A stretch of DNA of 64,000 nt from an uncultured Aquimarina sp. (lineage in GTDB: Bacteria; Bacteroidota; Bacteroidia; Flavobacteriales; Flavobacteriaceae): the NCBI GenBank assembly GCA_947502885.1, contig CANNBP010000018.1:54143-118142 (forward strand), written 5' to 3'. Both the position numbers and the translations under genes were made by a program. The notes under the pieces are model-generated. The model saw only the letters and a list, made by a program, of their open reading frames with translations. It made no database searches and had not been told where the DNA came from. This document shows positions 56,231 through 64,000 of this stretch, one piece after another. Numbering within the stretch: position 1 is the first letter of the stretch; each line of letters begins with the position of its first letter.

Positions 56231-57298
56231 ATGATTTTTCTGCAATATATACATACAGCACTACGTACTTCTTCAATTCGACACATCTTGTTTTGGATAG
56301 GGGTGTTCTGTTACTTTATTATTACTTCGAATATTAAATTTTATAGTGGTTACTCAGAAATATTTGAGCGTACAACTATAATGGTTTTAATTCAAGTCAT
56401 AGTAGCTTATGTATGTTTACATGTGCTGTTACCTAAGTTTTTAGTGCCTAAAAAATATGTGCATTTCTTTGCCGGATTATTGATTTTATTAGCGGTTATA
56501 GTAGGGGTATTTATTTTGGTTATGGAGTATTATTATGAGCCTAAATATTACCAGGCCTTAGACGATAATTCAACAGTATATAAGCCAAGAGAGTTTTGGA
56601 AGGTTTTTTTTACTCCTTCTGTCTTTGTAGGCAAATCGGTAAAATTTTTGACTCCAACGGCCCTATTGATTGTGGTTCAGTTTTATAAAAATCAACAAAA
56701 GTTATTACAGCTAAACGAACAGAAAAAAACTACAGAACTAGCAGCTTTAAAGCAGCAACTCAACCCTCATTTTTTGTTTAATACTCTAAATAACTTATAT
56801 ATATTAACCATTAAAAAATCAGATCGGGCACCAGAAATTATAGCAAAGCTTTCAGAAATATTAGATTATATGTTATATGGTTGCAATGAGACTTATGTAA
56901 CCATTCAAAAAGAAATAGAACTAATAGATAACTACATCTTGTTAGAAAAAATACGTTACGGAAAAAGAGTGAAAATAGAATTTACGAAGGATGTTCAGAA
57001 GCAAGTGAAAATAGCGCCTTTACTATTATTGACCTTTATCGAAAATGCTTTTAAACATGGTGTTTCTCAAGAACTAAAAGAAGCCTATATTCATTTACAT
57101 ATTAGAGTTGAAGAAAACAATATTTTTTTTCGAATAAAAAATTCGATTACAATAAAAAGAAGTGAGTCTGAGAAACAAGGTATTGGAATATATAATGTAA
57201 AAAAACAATTAGAACTCTTATATCCAAATGAGTATACTTTGATAATAAATGAAGACTCTAAGAACTTTTCAGTAGCCCTTAATTTATTAGCCAAATGA
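56231..57298 (+). CDS. LytS/YehU-type sensor histidine kinase
   Basis: This 355-residue inner-membrane kinase has four hydrophobic segments in the first ~150 residues, then a short coiled coil and the His_kinase domain of LytS type. The phosphorylated His lies in QLNPHFLFNTLNNLYIL (about 178). The HATPase part follows (PLLLLTFIENAFKHGV with the N box; the GIGIYNVKKQLELLY segment). It is translationally coupled to the LytTR regulator, overlapping it by 4 bp (ATGA). It is divergent from the DUF5916 gene, a possible target. Confidence 0.93.
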   Translation: MIFLQYIHTALRTSSIRHILFWIGVFCYFIITSNIKFYSGYSEIFERTTIMVLIQVIVAYVCLHVLLPKFLVPKKYVHFFAGLLILLAVIVGVFILVMEYYYEPKYYQALDDNSTVYKPREFWKVFFTPSVFVGKSVKFLTPTALLIVVQFYKNQQKLLQLNEQKKTTELAALKQQLNPHFLFNTLNNLYILTIKKSDRAPEIIAKLSEILDYMLYGCNETYVTIQKEIELIDNYILLEKIRYGKRVKIEFTKDVQKQVKIAPLLLLTFIENAFKHGVSQELKEAYIHLHIRVEENNIFFRIKNSITIKRSESEKQGIGIYNVKKQLELLYPNEYTLIINEDSKNFSVALNLLAK

Positions 57299-57993
57299 CT
57301 TATAGATGTTTAATTATAGACGATGAAGATTTAGCAAGAGAGCTTATAGAAACACATTTATCTCAGCTTAGTGATTTTGAAATAGTAGCTTCATGTTCAA
57401 GCGCGATAGAGGCAAGTAAGGTATTGCAGCAACAAGCTGTAGATTTGTTGTTTTTGGATATTGAAATGCCTGTGCTTAAAGGAACCGATTTTTTTAAAAA
57501 TCTAATGCATAGGCCTATGGTTATCTTTACCACGGCTTATAGAGATTATGCAGTCGAGGGTTTTGAGCTTAATGCCGTAGATTATTTGCTAAAGCCTATT
57601 ACATTTCAACGATTTTTTAAAGCTATAGAAAAATTTAGGGCACTACAAGATAAAATTACTGTTCCTATTACTACTCAAGTAGTACCTAAAGGAAATCTAG
57701 AGTATATTTACATTAGAAAAGATCGGAAACAAATAAAAGTTGTTTTTGACGAAATTTTATTTATCGAAAGCCTAAAGGATTACATTAAGATCCATTTAAA
57801 AGACCAAACTCATATTACAAAATATAGTATTTCTGCTTTTGAGAAAAATCTGGATGATAGATTTATTAGAATTCATCGATCCTATATTGTAAACCGAAAT
57901 AAGATAACTGCATATACAAAATATGATATCGAGATAGGACAAATAGAAATTCCTATCGGTGAAAACTACAAAGAAAATTTTTCTGGTTTTTGA
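57295..57993 (+). CDS. LytTR-family response regulator
   Basis: This 232-residue response regulator has a receiver domain (about 1-115) with the acidic pocket IIDDED, phosphoacceptor Asp55 in LLFLDIEMP, the TTAYRDYAVEGF switch region and the LLKPI Lys. It is followed by a LytTR DNA-binding domain (about 135-230; ILFIESLKDYIKIHLKDQ, FIRIHRSYIVNRNKI). It is the cognate partner of the LytS-type kinase encoded directly upstream with a 4-bp overlap. LytTR proteins bind short direct repeats; no such site was located here. Confidence 0.95.
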   Translation: MTYRCLIIDDEDLARELIETHLSQLSDFEIVASCSSAIEASKVLQQQAVDLLFLDIEMPVLKGTDFFKNLMHRPMVIFTTAYRDYAVEGFELNAVDYLLKPITFQRFFKAIEKFRALQDKITVPITTQVVPKGNLEYIYIRKDRKQIKVVFDEILFIESLKDYIKIHLKDQTHITKYSISAFEKNLDDRFIRIHRSYIVNRNKITAYTKYDIEIGQIEIPIGENYKENFSGF

Positions 57994-58136
57994 TCTGTTA
58001 GTGATTATAAAGATAGATGTCTAAAACTTAAAGTAATTTTGCTTGCTCTTCAGAACAATAAGAATTGTTATATTTAATAAAGTTTATATTAGAATTCTTG
58101 TGTATATATTCTAAAACTAAAAAATATAAGGATAAT

Positions 58137-58574
58137 ATGGATACTCTTCATCAGCCTATTATAGTAAAACAATCATTTGATGTTTCAATAGAGTTAATAT
58201 GGAATGCGATTACACAAGTAGAACAAATGCGACAATGGTTTTTTAACAACATACCATCTTTTGAACCAAGGGTTGGATTTGTAACAAAATTTAGTGTGCA
58301 ATCTCAAGAACGTAATTTTGAACATATCTGGAAAATAGTTGAGATAAAGCCTAAGAGTAAGATTACATATCATTGGAGTTATGAAGAATATACTGGTGAA
58401 GCATTGGTGTCATTTGAAGTTTATAAACTAGGCAATCAAACAGAAGTGAAACTCACAAATATAGGATTAGAAACATTTCCACAAGATATTCCCGAATTTA
58501 CACGAGAAAGCTGTGCCGCTGGATGGCAATATTTTATCCAGAAAAGTTTAAAAGATTATATTGATAAAAAATAA
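58137..58574 (+). CDS. SRPBCC (AHSA1-like) domain protein
   Basis: This cytosolic protein has about 145 residues from the ATG at 58137; the open frame above it (from 58065) encodes unrelated sequence. The domain is a START/SRPBCC fold of the AHSA1 type: IELIWNAITQVEQMRQWFF at the start, FEHIWKIVEIKPKSKITYHW in the middle and a C-terminal helix with AAGWQYFIQKSLKDYI. Such domains bind small hydrophobic ligands or act as Hsp90-like cochaperones. It overlaps the start of the following fiber-like gene by 14 bp. Confidence 0.88.
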   Translation: MDTLHQPIIVKQSFDVSIELIWNAITQVEQMRQWFFNNIPSFEPRVGFVTKFSVQSQERNFEHIWKIVEIKPKSKITYHWSYEEYTGEALVSFEVYKLGNQTEVKLTNIGLETFPQDIPEFTRESCAAGWQYFIQKSLKDYIDKK

Positions 58575-59210
58575 AATAACCATTGTACTTGCCTTAACAG
58601 CCATTAGCTTAGGAGGTTTTGCATAATAGGATATGAGCCAACGGGTAATGTAGGTATCGGAACTTTGAATCCAAGTAAAAAACTAGAAGTTAAAGGTAGT
58701 GATGTTGTTGGTATTCGAATATTTAATGAGGCTGCTAATACTTGGGATATCTTAAATTCTCAATTAGGGAAGCTAGATTTTGTTAGAGGAGGTACTAATA
58801 CGTTTATGCGAATAGATCAAAACGGAAATGTGGGTATAGGTACTACAAACCCTGGCTCATGGAAACTTGCTGTAAACGGAAAAATAAGAGCTAAGGAGAT
58901 TAAAGTAGAAACCGGATGGGCTGATTTTGTGTTTTATGACGATTATGAATTACCTACGCTACGGGAAGTAGAAACTCATATCCTTCAAAAAGGGCACCTA
59001 AAAGATATCCCAAGTACCAAAGAAGTAGCAGAAAATGGGATCTTTTTAGGAGAAATGGATTCGAAACTGCTTCAGAAAATAGAGGAATTGACATTATATA
59101 CCATTCAACAACAAAAAGAAATTCAAAATCTTAAAGAGGAAAATAAAGAATTAAAAACATTGGCCAGTAGGTTGGCCAAAGTAGAAGAGTTGTTAGAAAA
59201 TAAAAAATAA
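58561..59210 (+). pseudogene. Secreted fiber-like protein, frameshifted
   Basis: A signal-peptide reading frame starts at TTG 58561 (IKNKITIVLALTAISLGGFA) and ends at TAA 58624. One base shift away, a second frame runs from about 58608 to 59210 with no plausible start of its own: it begins inside a NVGIGTLNPSKKLEV motif, followed by NVGIGTTNPGSWKLAVNGK and a coiled-coil end. Intact relatives read signal peptide, then NVGIG-type repeats, then coiled coil. Adding one base near 58624 would join the frames. It could be a true lesion, a sequencing error or programmed frameshifting. The protein family is tail-fiber or adhesin-like. Confidence 0.7.
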
Positions 59211-59232
59211 CAAGTCATCATAAAGTTATAAT

Positions 59233-59271
59233 AGTGCAGCTGTTTACTAATAAATAGCTGCACTTTTTTTG
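59233..59271 (+). terminator. Terminator after the fiber-like gene
   Basis: A 14-bp stem (agtgcagctgttta / taaatagctgcact, one G-U pair) with a 4-base loop is followed by seven T residues. Confidence 0.85.
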
Positions 59272-59320
59272 TGCAATAAAGTAAAATAAAAAACATTTTA
59301 GGTAAACGTATGTATAAACG

Positions 59321-59328
59321 TATCTTTG
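59321..59328 (+). promoter_or_regulatory. -7 promoter element of the P450 gene
   Basis: TATCTTTG matches the TAnnTTTG consensus, 37 bases before the ATG. No clear TTG box is found 19-21 bases upstream. The 16 bases 59314-59329 recur exactly upstream of the FdhF/YdeP gene. Confidence 0.55.
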
Positions 59329-59364
59329 ATCTGATACATTATTTTTATAACCAACAAATAGGCT

Positions 59365-60783
59365 ATGACAACAGATACCAAATTCATTACAGTAAAAAGC
59401 CTTCCTTCTCCAAAAGGACATATGATTTTAGGTCATTTACCTCAATTTCAAACACCAAATAAACATCAGGTTTTAGAACGTTGGGTAGAAGAATGCGGAG
59501 AGTTGTATAGAATTAATTTTGTTGGTAAGGAGCTTATGGTTTCAGCAAATGCTGATATTAATAATGAAATACTAAAATTAAGACCTCAAAAGTTTAAAAG
59601 ATTGGCCAAAATGAATGAGATTTTGGTAGAAATGGGGGTTAATGGAGTCTTTAATGCAGAAGGCGAATCTTGGAAACGCCACAGAAAACCTGTTGCCGAT
59701 GCTCTCAATGCTCAGAAAATAAAAGAATTTTTTCCCGTATTACAGGATAAGACCCAAAGTTTGTTAAAAAAGCTTAAACAATATGAGGAGAATCAAAAAA
59801 CAATTGACATAAGAAAATATTGTATGTCCTTTACAATCGATGTTACAACAGCCATAGCATTCGGATATGAGTTAGGTACACTTAATAATAAGGAGAATGA
59901 TTTTCAAGAACATTTAGAGATTGTATTTCCAATGATTAATGAGCGTATAACAGCACCAATACCAATATGGCGTTTCGTTAAACGGAAGAAAGATAAAAAG
60001 TTAGAAAAATCAATGCAAACAATAGAAGCTACCATTCATAAATTTATTAATGAAGCCAAGACAAGGATAAAAGATAATCCTTTATTAAAAGAAAAACCTT
60101 CCAATTTTTTAGAAGCTTTATTGGGCGATAATGAAGAAACCAACTTTAGTGACCAAGAGATTTATGGAAATATTTTTACAATGCTATTAGCTGGAGAAGA
60201 CACTACTTCCAATACAATTTCATGGATTATCTATTATTTATCTCAAAACCCAGAAATAGTTAGTAAAATAAGAAAAGAATCAGTTGAGGTATATGGTGAT
60301 AATGAAATAGCTGAAACAAATAAACAATTAGGAAAGCTTATCTATACGAATGCTGTAATACAAGAAGCAATTAGATTAAAGCCGACTACTCCTCAATTGT
60401 ATCTTGAAGCGAATGAAGAAGTTTGTATAGAGAATCTATTAATACCAAAAGGAACGAAAATAATTATTCAGACCAAAGTTGCTCAAACACAAGAAACATA
60501 TTTTACCAATGCAGATAAGTTTATGCCTGAAAGGTGGATGAAATCAGAATGTCCTATGCATCAAATCCATGCTCCCGAAGTTATAAAGGCTTTTGGTGGA
60601 GGAGCTCGTTTTTGTCCCGGAAAGTACTTGGCAACAAATGAGATGTTGATTTTGGTTTCAGCAATTTGCAAAAATTTTAATATATCATTATCGGTAGATC
60701 CAAAAAAAGTTACAGAGCAATTTGAATTTACGATGTACCCAGATAATTTATATGTAACTCTCGAAAAGGAAAAGAAGGCCTAA
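59365..60783 (+). CDS. Cytochrome P450
   Basis: This soluble bacterial P450 of 472 residues has the oxygen-binding I-helix motif AGEDTTSNTISW, the ExxR pair in EAIRLKP, and the heme-binding loop FGGGARFCPGKYL with Cys417 as axial ligand. It would oxidise a hydrophobic substrate, but no ferredoxin or reductase gene is adjacent and the substrate cannot be inferred. The N-terminus is complete, without a membrane anchor. It is monocistronic, with its own promoter and a very strong terminator. Confidence 0.92.
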   Translation: MTTDTKFITVKSLPSPKGHMILGHLPQFQTPNKHQVLERWVEECGELYRINFVGKELMVSANADINNEILKLRPQKFKRLAKMNEILVEMGVNGVFNAEGESWKRHRKPVADALNAQKIKEFFPVLQDKTQSLLKKLKQYEENQKTIDIRKYCMSFTIDVTTAIAFGYELGTLNNKENDFQEHLEIVFPMINERITAPIPIWRFVKRKKDKKLEKSMQTIEATIHKFINEAKTRIKDNPLLKEKPSNFLEALLGDNEETNFSDQEIYGNIFTMLLAGEDTTSNTISWIIYYLSQNPEIVSKIRKESVEVYGDNEIAETNKQLGKLIYTNAVIQEAIRLKPTTPQLYLEANEEVCIENLLIPKGTKIIIQTKVAQTQETYFTNADKFMPERWMKSECPMHQIHAPEVIKAFGGGARFCPGKYLATNEMLILVSAICKNFNISLSVDPKKVTEQFEFTMYPDNLYVTLEKEKKA

Positions 60784-60810
60784 GTTTAAATTGCTAAAAA
60801 TCTTATATAA

Positions 60811-60846
60811 CAACAAAAGCGTTCTAAACCTAGAACGCTTTTGTTG
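60811..60846 (+). terminator. Terminator after the P450 gene
   Basis: A perfect 16-bp stem (caacaaaagcgttcta / tagaacgcttttgttg) with a 4-base loop AACC, followed by a short T-run. Confidence 0.9.
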
Positions 60847-61215
60847 TTTGGGGGAAATCTCGTACTCTCTTTAGTTTTTTTCGATTTGGGGTCTTTTAAC
60901 TAATGTCCTCACACTTAATTTATCCCTGATGTAATTCTAAACTATTATTTCAATTTATATCGTCATATATCTTAAAATAATAGCCTTTAGATTATTATAT
61001 CAAATATTCTTTTTTTAAGACACCATAAAGATAGTGTTTAAAAACCGTAACAACAAAATAAACAACGATAAAAAACATTAAAAATCGACGAAATACACAA
61101 AAATTTATGATTTATGGTTTTATACAAGTATGTTTTATGTAGATAATACCTTGTTTAATTTGGATTATTTTACTGGTAAACACGAATTAGAAATTAGATA
61201 CTGCTTTGATAAACG

Positions 61216-61223
61216 TATCTTTG
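61216..61223 (+). promoter_or_regulatory. -7 promoter element of the FdhF/YdeP gene
   Basis: TATCTTTG fits TAnnTTTG; the -33 position has TTA instead of TTG at 19 bases. The surrounding 16 bases (61209-61224) equal those at the P450 promoter, and would place the start about 130 bases before the ATG. Confidence 0.5.
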
Positions 61224-61350
61224 AAAAGTAATCCTGATTTTGATTTTAGCTTTAATGAGAAGTGTCGAATAAAAAGATTGGTTTGACCTCATAAATTCAA
61301 ATCACTTATTTTCAATCAGGACTATATTACTAAAAGAGTTGATTAACATC

Positions 61351-63648
61351 ATGAGTACTACCAAAAAAAGAAACATTTCTATTTTAGGGCCTGATACACT
61401 AACCGGGATTAAACTGAAAGAACCTGCAACATATGCAGCAGGAGTACCTGCTGTAAAAGTAGCACTTGAACATGCTTTTAAAGAAATGGGGGTGTTAAAA
61501 TCATTTAATGCTTTGTCTCAGATGAATCAAGAAGAAGGGTTTGATTGCCCTGGTTGCGCTTGGCCAGATCCAGAGAAACCGTCCAAGATAGGAGAATACT
61601 GTGAAAACGGAGTGAAAGCAATCGCTGAAGAAGCTACCAATAAGAAAGTAAATAAAGATTTTTTTAAAAAATATTCGATAGAAGAACTATCAAAATGGTC
61701 AGATTACCAGATCGGAAAAAGTGGAAGGTTAACAGAACCTATGGTGTTAAGACCTAATAGTATTTATTATGAGCCAATATCTTGGGAAAATGCGTATCAA
61801 CTAATAGCAAAAGAATTAAAACAGCTTAGTTCACCAGATGAAGGAGTATTTTATACATCAGGACGATCAAGTAATGAAGCGGCTTTTTTATATGGTTTGT
61901 TTGTAAGAGCTTTTGGTACTAATAATATGCCCGATTGCTCGAATATGTGCCATGAATCCAGCGGTGTAGCCTTAAATGAGACTTTAGGGATTGGTAAAGG
62001 GTCAGTGAAGCTCGAAGACTTTGATAAAGCAGAGGTGGTAATGGTCATTGGTCAGAATCCAGGAACTAACCACCCTAGAATGTTATCAGCTTTGCAAAAA
62101 TGTAAAGAAAATGGAGGGAAAGTTATTAGTATTAACCCCCTAAAAGAAGCTGGGTTGATTAGGTTTAAGAACCCTCAAGAGATTAAAGGTGTTTTGTCAT
62201 CCGGAACTGCATTAACCGATGTTCATCTTCAAGTCAAGGTAAATCAAGATGTTTCTCTTTTAAAATTGATTATTAAGAAATTGGTAGCGTTGGATAAAGA
62301 CAGTGGGGGTGTTTTTGATCATCAATTTATAGAAAATTACACAAATGGATATGATGAGTTGATTCATGATGTAGGACAGTATATAGATAAAGAATTACTG
62401 GATTTATGTGGAGTAAAAGAAGAGAAGATAAATCAAGTGGTGCAATTGCTAGCAGAAAAAAGTAAAATTATTATTTGTTGGGCCATGGGGTTGACACAGC
62501 ATAAAAATGGAGTAGATAATATAAAGGAGTGTGTTAATCTGTTATTACTTAAAGGGAGTTTAGGAAAACTAGGAGCAGGAACCTGTCCAGTAAGAGGTCA
62601 TAGTAATGTACAAGGTGATCGCAGTGTAGGTATTATGCATCATGTTTCAAAAGAGCTTAACACTGCAATACAGAAAACTTTTGGTTTCACTCCTCCAGAT
62701 AAAGAAGGATTGGACACAGTGCATGCAATAGAGGCGATGCACGAAGAAAAGGCTAAAGTATTTATTGCACTAGGAGGTAATTTTTTATCAGCAGCTTCAG
62801 ATACGGAGTATACGGCAGAGGCACTTCAGAACTGTAACCTTACAGTAAATATAAGCACTAAGCTTAATAGAACGCATTTGGTACCAGGTAAAATAGCTTT
62901 GATTTTACCAACTTTAGGGCGATCAGAATTAGATGCTAAGGATGGAAAATCTAGGTTTTTCACTGTAGAGAATAGTATGGGAAAAGTACATCAGTCAAAG
63001 GGGATGCTAAAACCTGCTTCAGGTAATCTAAAAAGTGAACCAGAAATAATAGGAGGTATTGCAGACGCTTATTTTGATAACAAACACATTATTGATTGGA
63101 AAAGTTTAAGTGAAAATTATGAGTTGATACGTAAGAAAATGGCTTTAGTCTTAAAAGGTTTTGATGATTTAAATGAAAAATCAAAGGGAACCGGATTTTA
63201 TCTTCCAAATAATGTACGAGAATTAGATTTTAGTAAACTTCCCGGAGGTAAAGCGAAGTTTAGTATTTGTAAATTGCCAAATCATAAACTTGATGCAAAT
63301 GAATTTTTATTGATGACGATACGATCTCATGATCAATTCAATACTACCATATATGGATTAGATGATCGGTATAGAGGAGTGTATAATGAAAGGCGAGTTG
63401 TATTTATGAATATAAAAGATATGCAAAAGCATAACTTGAAAAAACTAAGTGTTATCAATTTAATAAGTAGTTATGATGGTAAAGATAGAAAAGCATTAAA
63501 CTTCTTGGTTGTTCCATATAATATCCCAGAAAGCAATTTGGCTTCTTATTTTCCCGAAACCAATGTTTTGGTACCTTATAATCATTATGCTGATAAAAGT
63601 CATACACCAATAAGTAAATCCATAGTGGTTAAAATAGAGAAATTATGA
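61351..63648 (+). CDS. FdhF/YdeP family molybdopterin oxidoreductase
   Basis: This oxidoreductase of about 765 residues from the ATG at 61351 has a bis-molybdopterin-type fold related to formate dehydrogenase H and E. coli YdeP. The N-terminal region has EGFDCPGCAWPDPEKPSKIG; the Mo-ligand region shows DCSNMCHESSGVALNETLGIG; VVMVIGQNPGTNHPRML and GTCPVRGHSNVQGDRSVGIM are cofactor-binding blocks. The classic N-terminal 4Fe-4S Cys quartet is not evident. YdeP is tied to acid tolerance in E. coli, and the reaction is unproven. No fdhD-like or cofactor gene is adjacent. Confidence 0.9.
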   Translation: MSTTKKRNISILGPDTLTGIKLKEPATYAAGVPAVKVALEHAFKEMGVLKSFNALSQMNQEEGFDCPGCAWPDPEKPSKIGEYCENGVKAIAEEATNKKVNKDFFKKYSIEELSKWSDYQIGKSGRLTEPMVLRPNSIYYEPISWENAYQLIAKELKQLSSPDEGVFYTSGRSSNEAAFLYGLFVRAFGTNNMPDCSNMCHESSGVALNETLGIGKGSVKLEDFDKAEVVMVIGQNPGTNHPRMLSALQKCKENGGKVISINPLKEAGLIRFKNPQEIKGVLSSGTALTDVHLQVKVNQDVSLLKLIIKKLVALDKDSGGVFDHQFIENYTNGYDELIHDVGQYIDKELLDLCGVKEEKINQVVQLLAEKSKIIICWAMGLTQHKNGVDNIKECVNLLLLKGSLGKLGAGTCPVRGHSNVQGDRSVGIMHHVSKELNTAIQKTFGFTPPDKEGLDTVHAIEAMHEEKAKVFIALGGNFLSAASDTEYTAEALQNCNLTVNISTKLNRTHLVPGKIALILPTLGRSELDAKDGKSRFFTVENSMGKVHQSKGMLKPASGNLKSEPEIIGGIADAYFDNKHIIDWKSLSENYELIRKKMALVLKGFDDLNEKSKGTGFYLPNNVRELDFSKLPGGKAKFSICKLPNHKLDANEFLLMTIRSHDQFNTTIYGLDDRYRGVYNERRVVFMNIKDMQKHNLKKLSVINLISSYDGKDRKALNFLVVPYNIPESNLASYFPETNVLVPYNHYADKSHTPISKSIVVKIEKL

Positions 63649-64000
63649 TTTTAGTTTTAACATATCTTAATTTTATCTTAGCTCATTCTATTTGTTAGCA
63701 CTTCTTTTATTTCGTTCCCTCGTGTTTTGTTGTTTTTACGACTGTTTATAATGCAATATTTAGTTTTTGTAAAAAAAGGGGTGTCTATATTATATAAGTA
63801 GTGTTTGAATTTATAGGATTAAGATGATATTTCCCTGTTTGTATTGTGTATGGTATTTGTTTTAGGTGTGAGATTAAAAACTTTTTGATGTAAGTAGTGT
63901 GTTTTCAGATGTTTGGTAATTATTTGTAAAAAAAAGGTAAAATAAAGGTTGCTAAATGATAAAACAGTTGTATGTTTGCACCCGCAAAACGGGGTATTGT
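63649..64000. other. Terminal non-coding region
   Basis: About 350 bp after the oxidoreductase gene. AT-rich, with no ORF recognised. It ends with a promoter and a short hairpin at the window edge, whose gene lies beyond the window. Confidence 0.5.
63949..63978 (+). promoter_or_regulatory. Promoter at the right edge, gene outside the window
   Basis: TTG (63949-63951), 19 bases and TATGTTTG (63971-63978) match the Bacteroidota consensus. The expected start near 63984 is followed by a short CCCG-CAAAA-CGGG hairpin and GGGGTATTGT at the edge. An RNA gene or a protein gene could follow. Confidence 0.7.

Larger units (their letters stand above)
60784..61350. other. Intergenic region between the P450 and FdhF/YdeP genes
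   Basis: About 570 bp. The left part holds the P450 terminator (60811-60846) and the right part a -7 element (61216-61223) ahead of the next gene. Between them lies about 350 bp of AT-rich sequence with no ORF or RNA gene recognised. Confidence 0.6.

Noticed and set aside
58065..58136. N-terminal extension of the SRPBCC protein
   Set aside because: The ATG at 58137 matches the domain start, while the extra residues look like translated non-coding sequence.
1..64000. tRNA, rRNA, CRISPR arrays, insertion sequences, prophage
   Set aside because: Gaps were read for cloverleaf ends, repeat-spacer patterns and transposase motifs; none was found. A dedicated search could still find a missed small RNA.

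Overview
The window looks like chromosomal DNA of a marine-type member of the Flavobacteriaceae (phylum Bacteroidota). The DNA is AT-rich. Promoters fit the Bacteroidota primary-sigma pattern (TTG, 19-20 bases, TAnnTTTG). Several secreted proteins end in type IX secretion (T9SS) sorting domains of both A and B type. Many lipoproteins have very short signal peptides ending in a Cys. Characteristic family members include GSCFA, DUF5916, DUF6515, choice-of-anchor I and LytS/LytTR proteins. The genus could be Aquimarina or a relative, but that is a guess. No rRNA, tRNA, CRISPR array, insertion sequence, prophage or integrase was seen. Gene content is mostly core, with a few accessory pieces.

Layout. 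1-3.6 kb, forward: a metalloprotease-like fragment, a PLP-dependent ACC deaminase/D-cysteine desulfhydrase, a glucosaminidase-LysM lipoprotein and hemL. 3.6-6.1 kb, reverse: an envelope operon of a small basic secreted protein, an LpoB-like lipoprotein and a COG3014-like lipoprotein. 6.4-7.0 kb: a stand-alone TIR-like protein. 7.1-11.4 kb, reverse: a six-gene run M23 peptidase, CapA, MerR, LemA, TPM, TPM, with almost no gaps. 11.7-15.4 kb, forward: alaS and a GSCFA protein. 15.4-18.7 kb, reverse: a DUF3103-like lipoprotein and an aromatic amino acid hydroxylase. 18.8-22.4 kb, forward: two tandem lysyl-endopeptidase-like T9SS proteases. 22.5-29 kb, reverse: a T9SS type B protein, der, a choice-of-anchor I protein and era. 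29.2-31.2 kb: a PorE-like TPR/PD40/OmpA protein. 31.2-33.8 kb, reverse: an alanine symporter, a SpoU-family methyltransferase and an aspartyl/asparaginyl hydroxylase-like protein.

34-43 kb: DUF6515 (forward), then on the reverse strand a SPOR protein, a PKD lipoprotein, two related proteins of unknown function, lysS, a DUF1573 lipoprotein and a membrane-anchored LuxR-type regulator. 43.3-48 kb, forward: a 51-residue Pmp3 gene, an S41 peptidase, lipB and a TPR sensor kinase. 48-56 kb: a large propeller lipoprotein and rnhB (reverse), a putative porin (forward) and a DUF5916 protein (reverse). 56-63.6 kb, forward: a LytS/LytTR two-component pair, an SRPBCC protein, a frameshifted secreted fiber-like gene, a cytochrome P450 and an FdhF/YdeP-type molybdopterin oxidoreductase. 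The window ends in a promoter whose gene lies outside it.

The main functional theme is the cell envelope: peptidoglycan remodelling (glucosaminidase, LpoB, M23, SPOR), T9SS export and cargo, and outer-membrane proteins. Housekeeping genes for translation, ribosome assembly and cofactors sit among them. I found no clear new multi-gene defence or mobile system. The items most worth a second look are the TIR-like protein lacking the usual Glu, the LpoB/COG3014 operon, the two related proteins downstream of lysS, the type B cargo with a possible lysozyme-like fold, and the frameshifted fiber-like gene.
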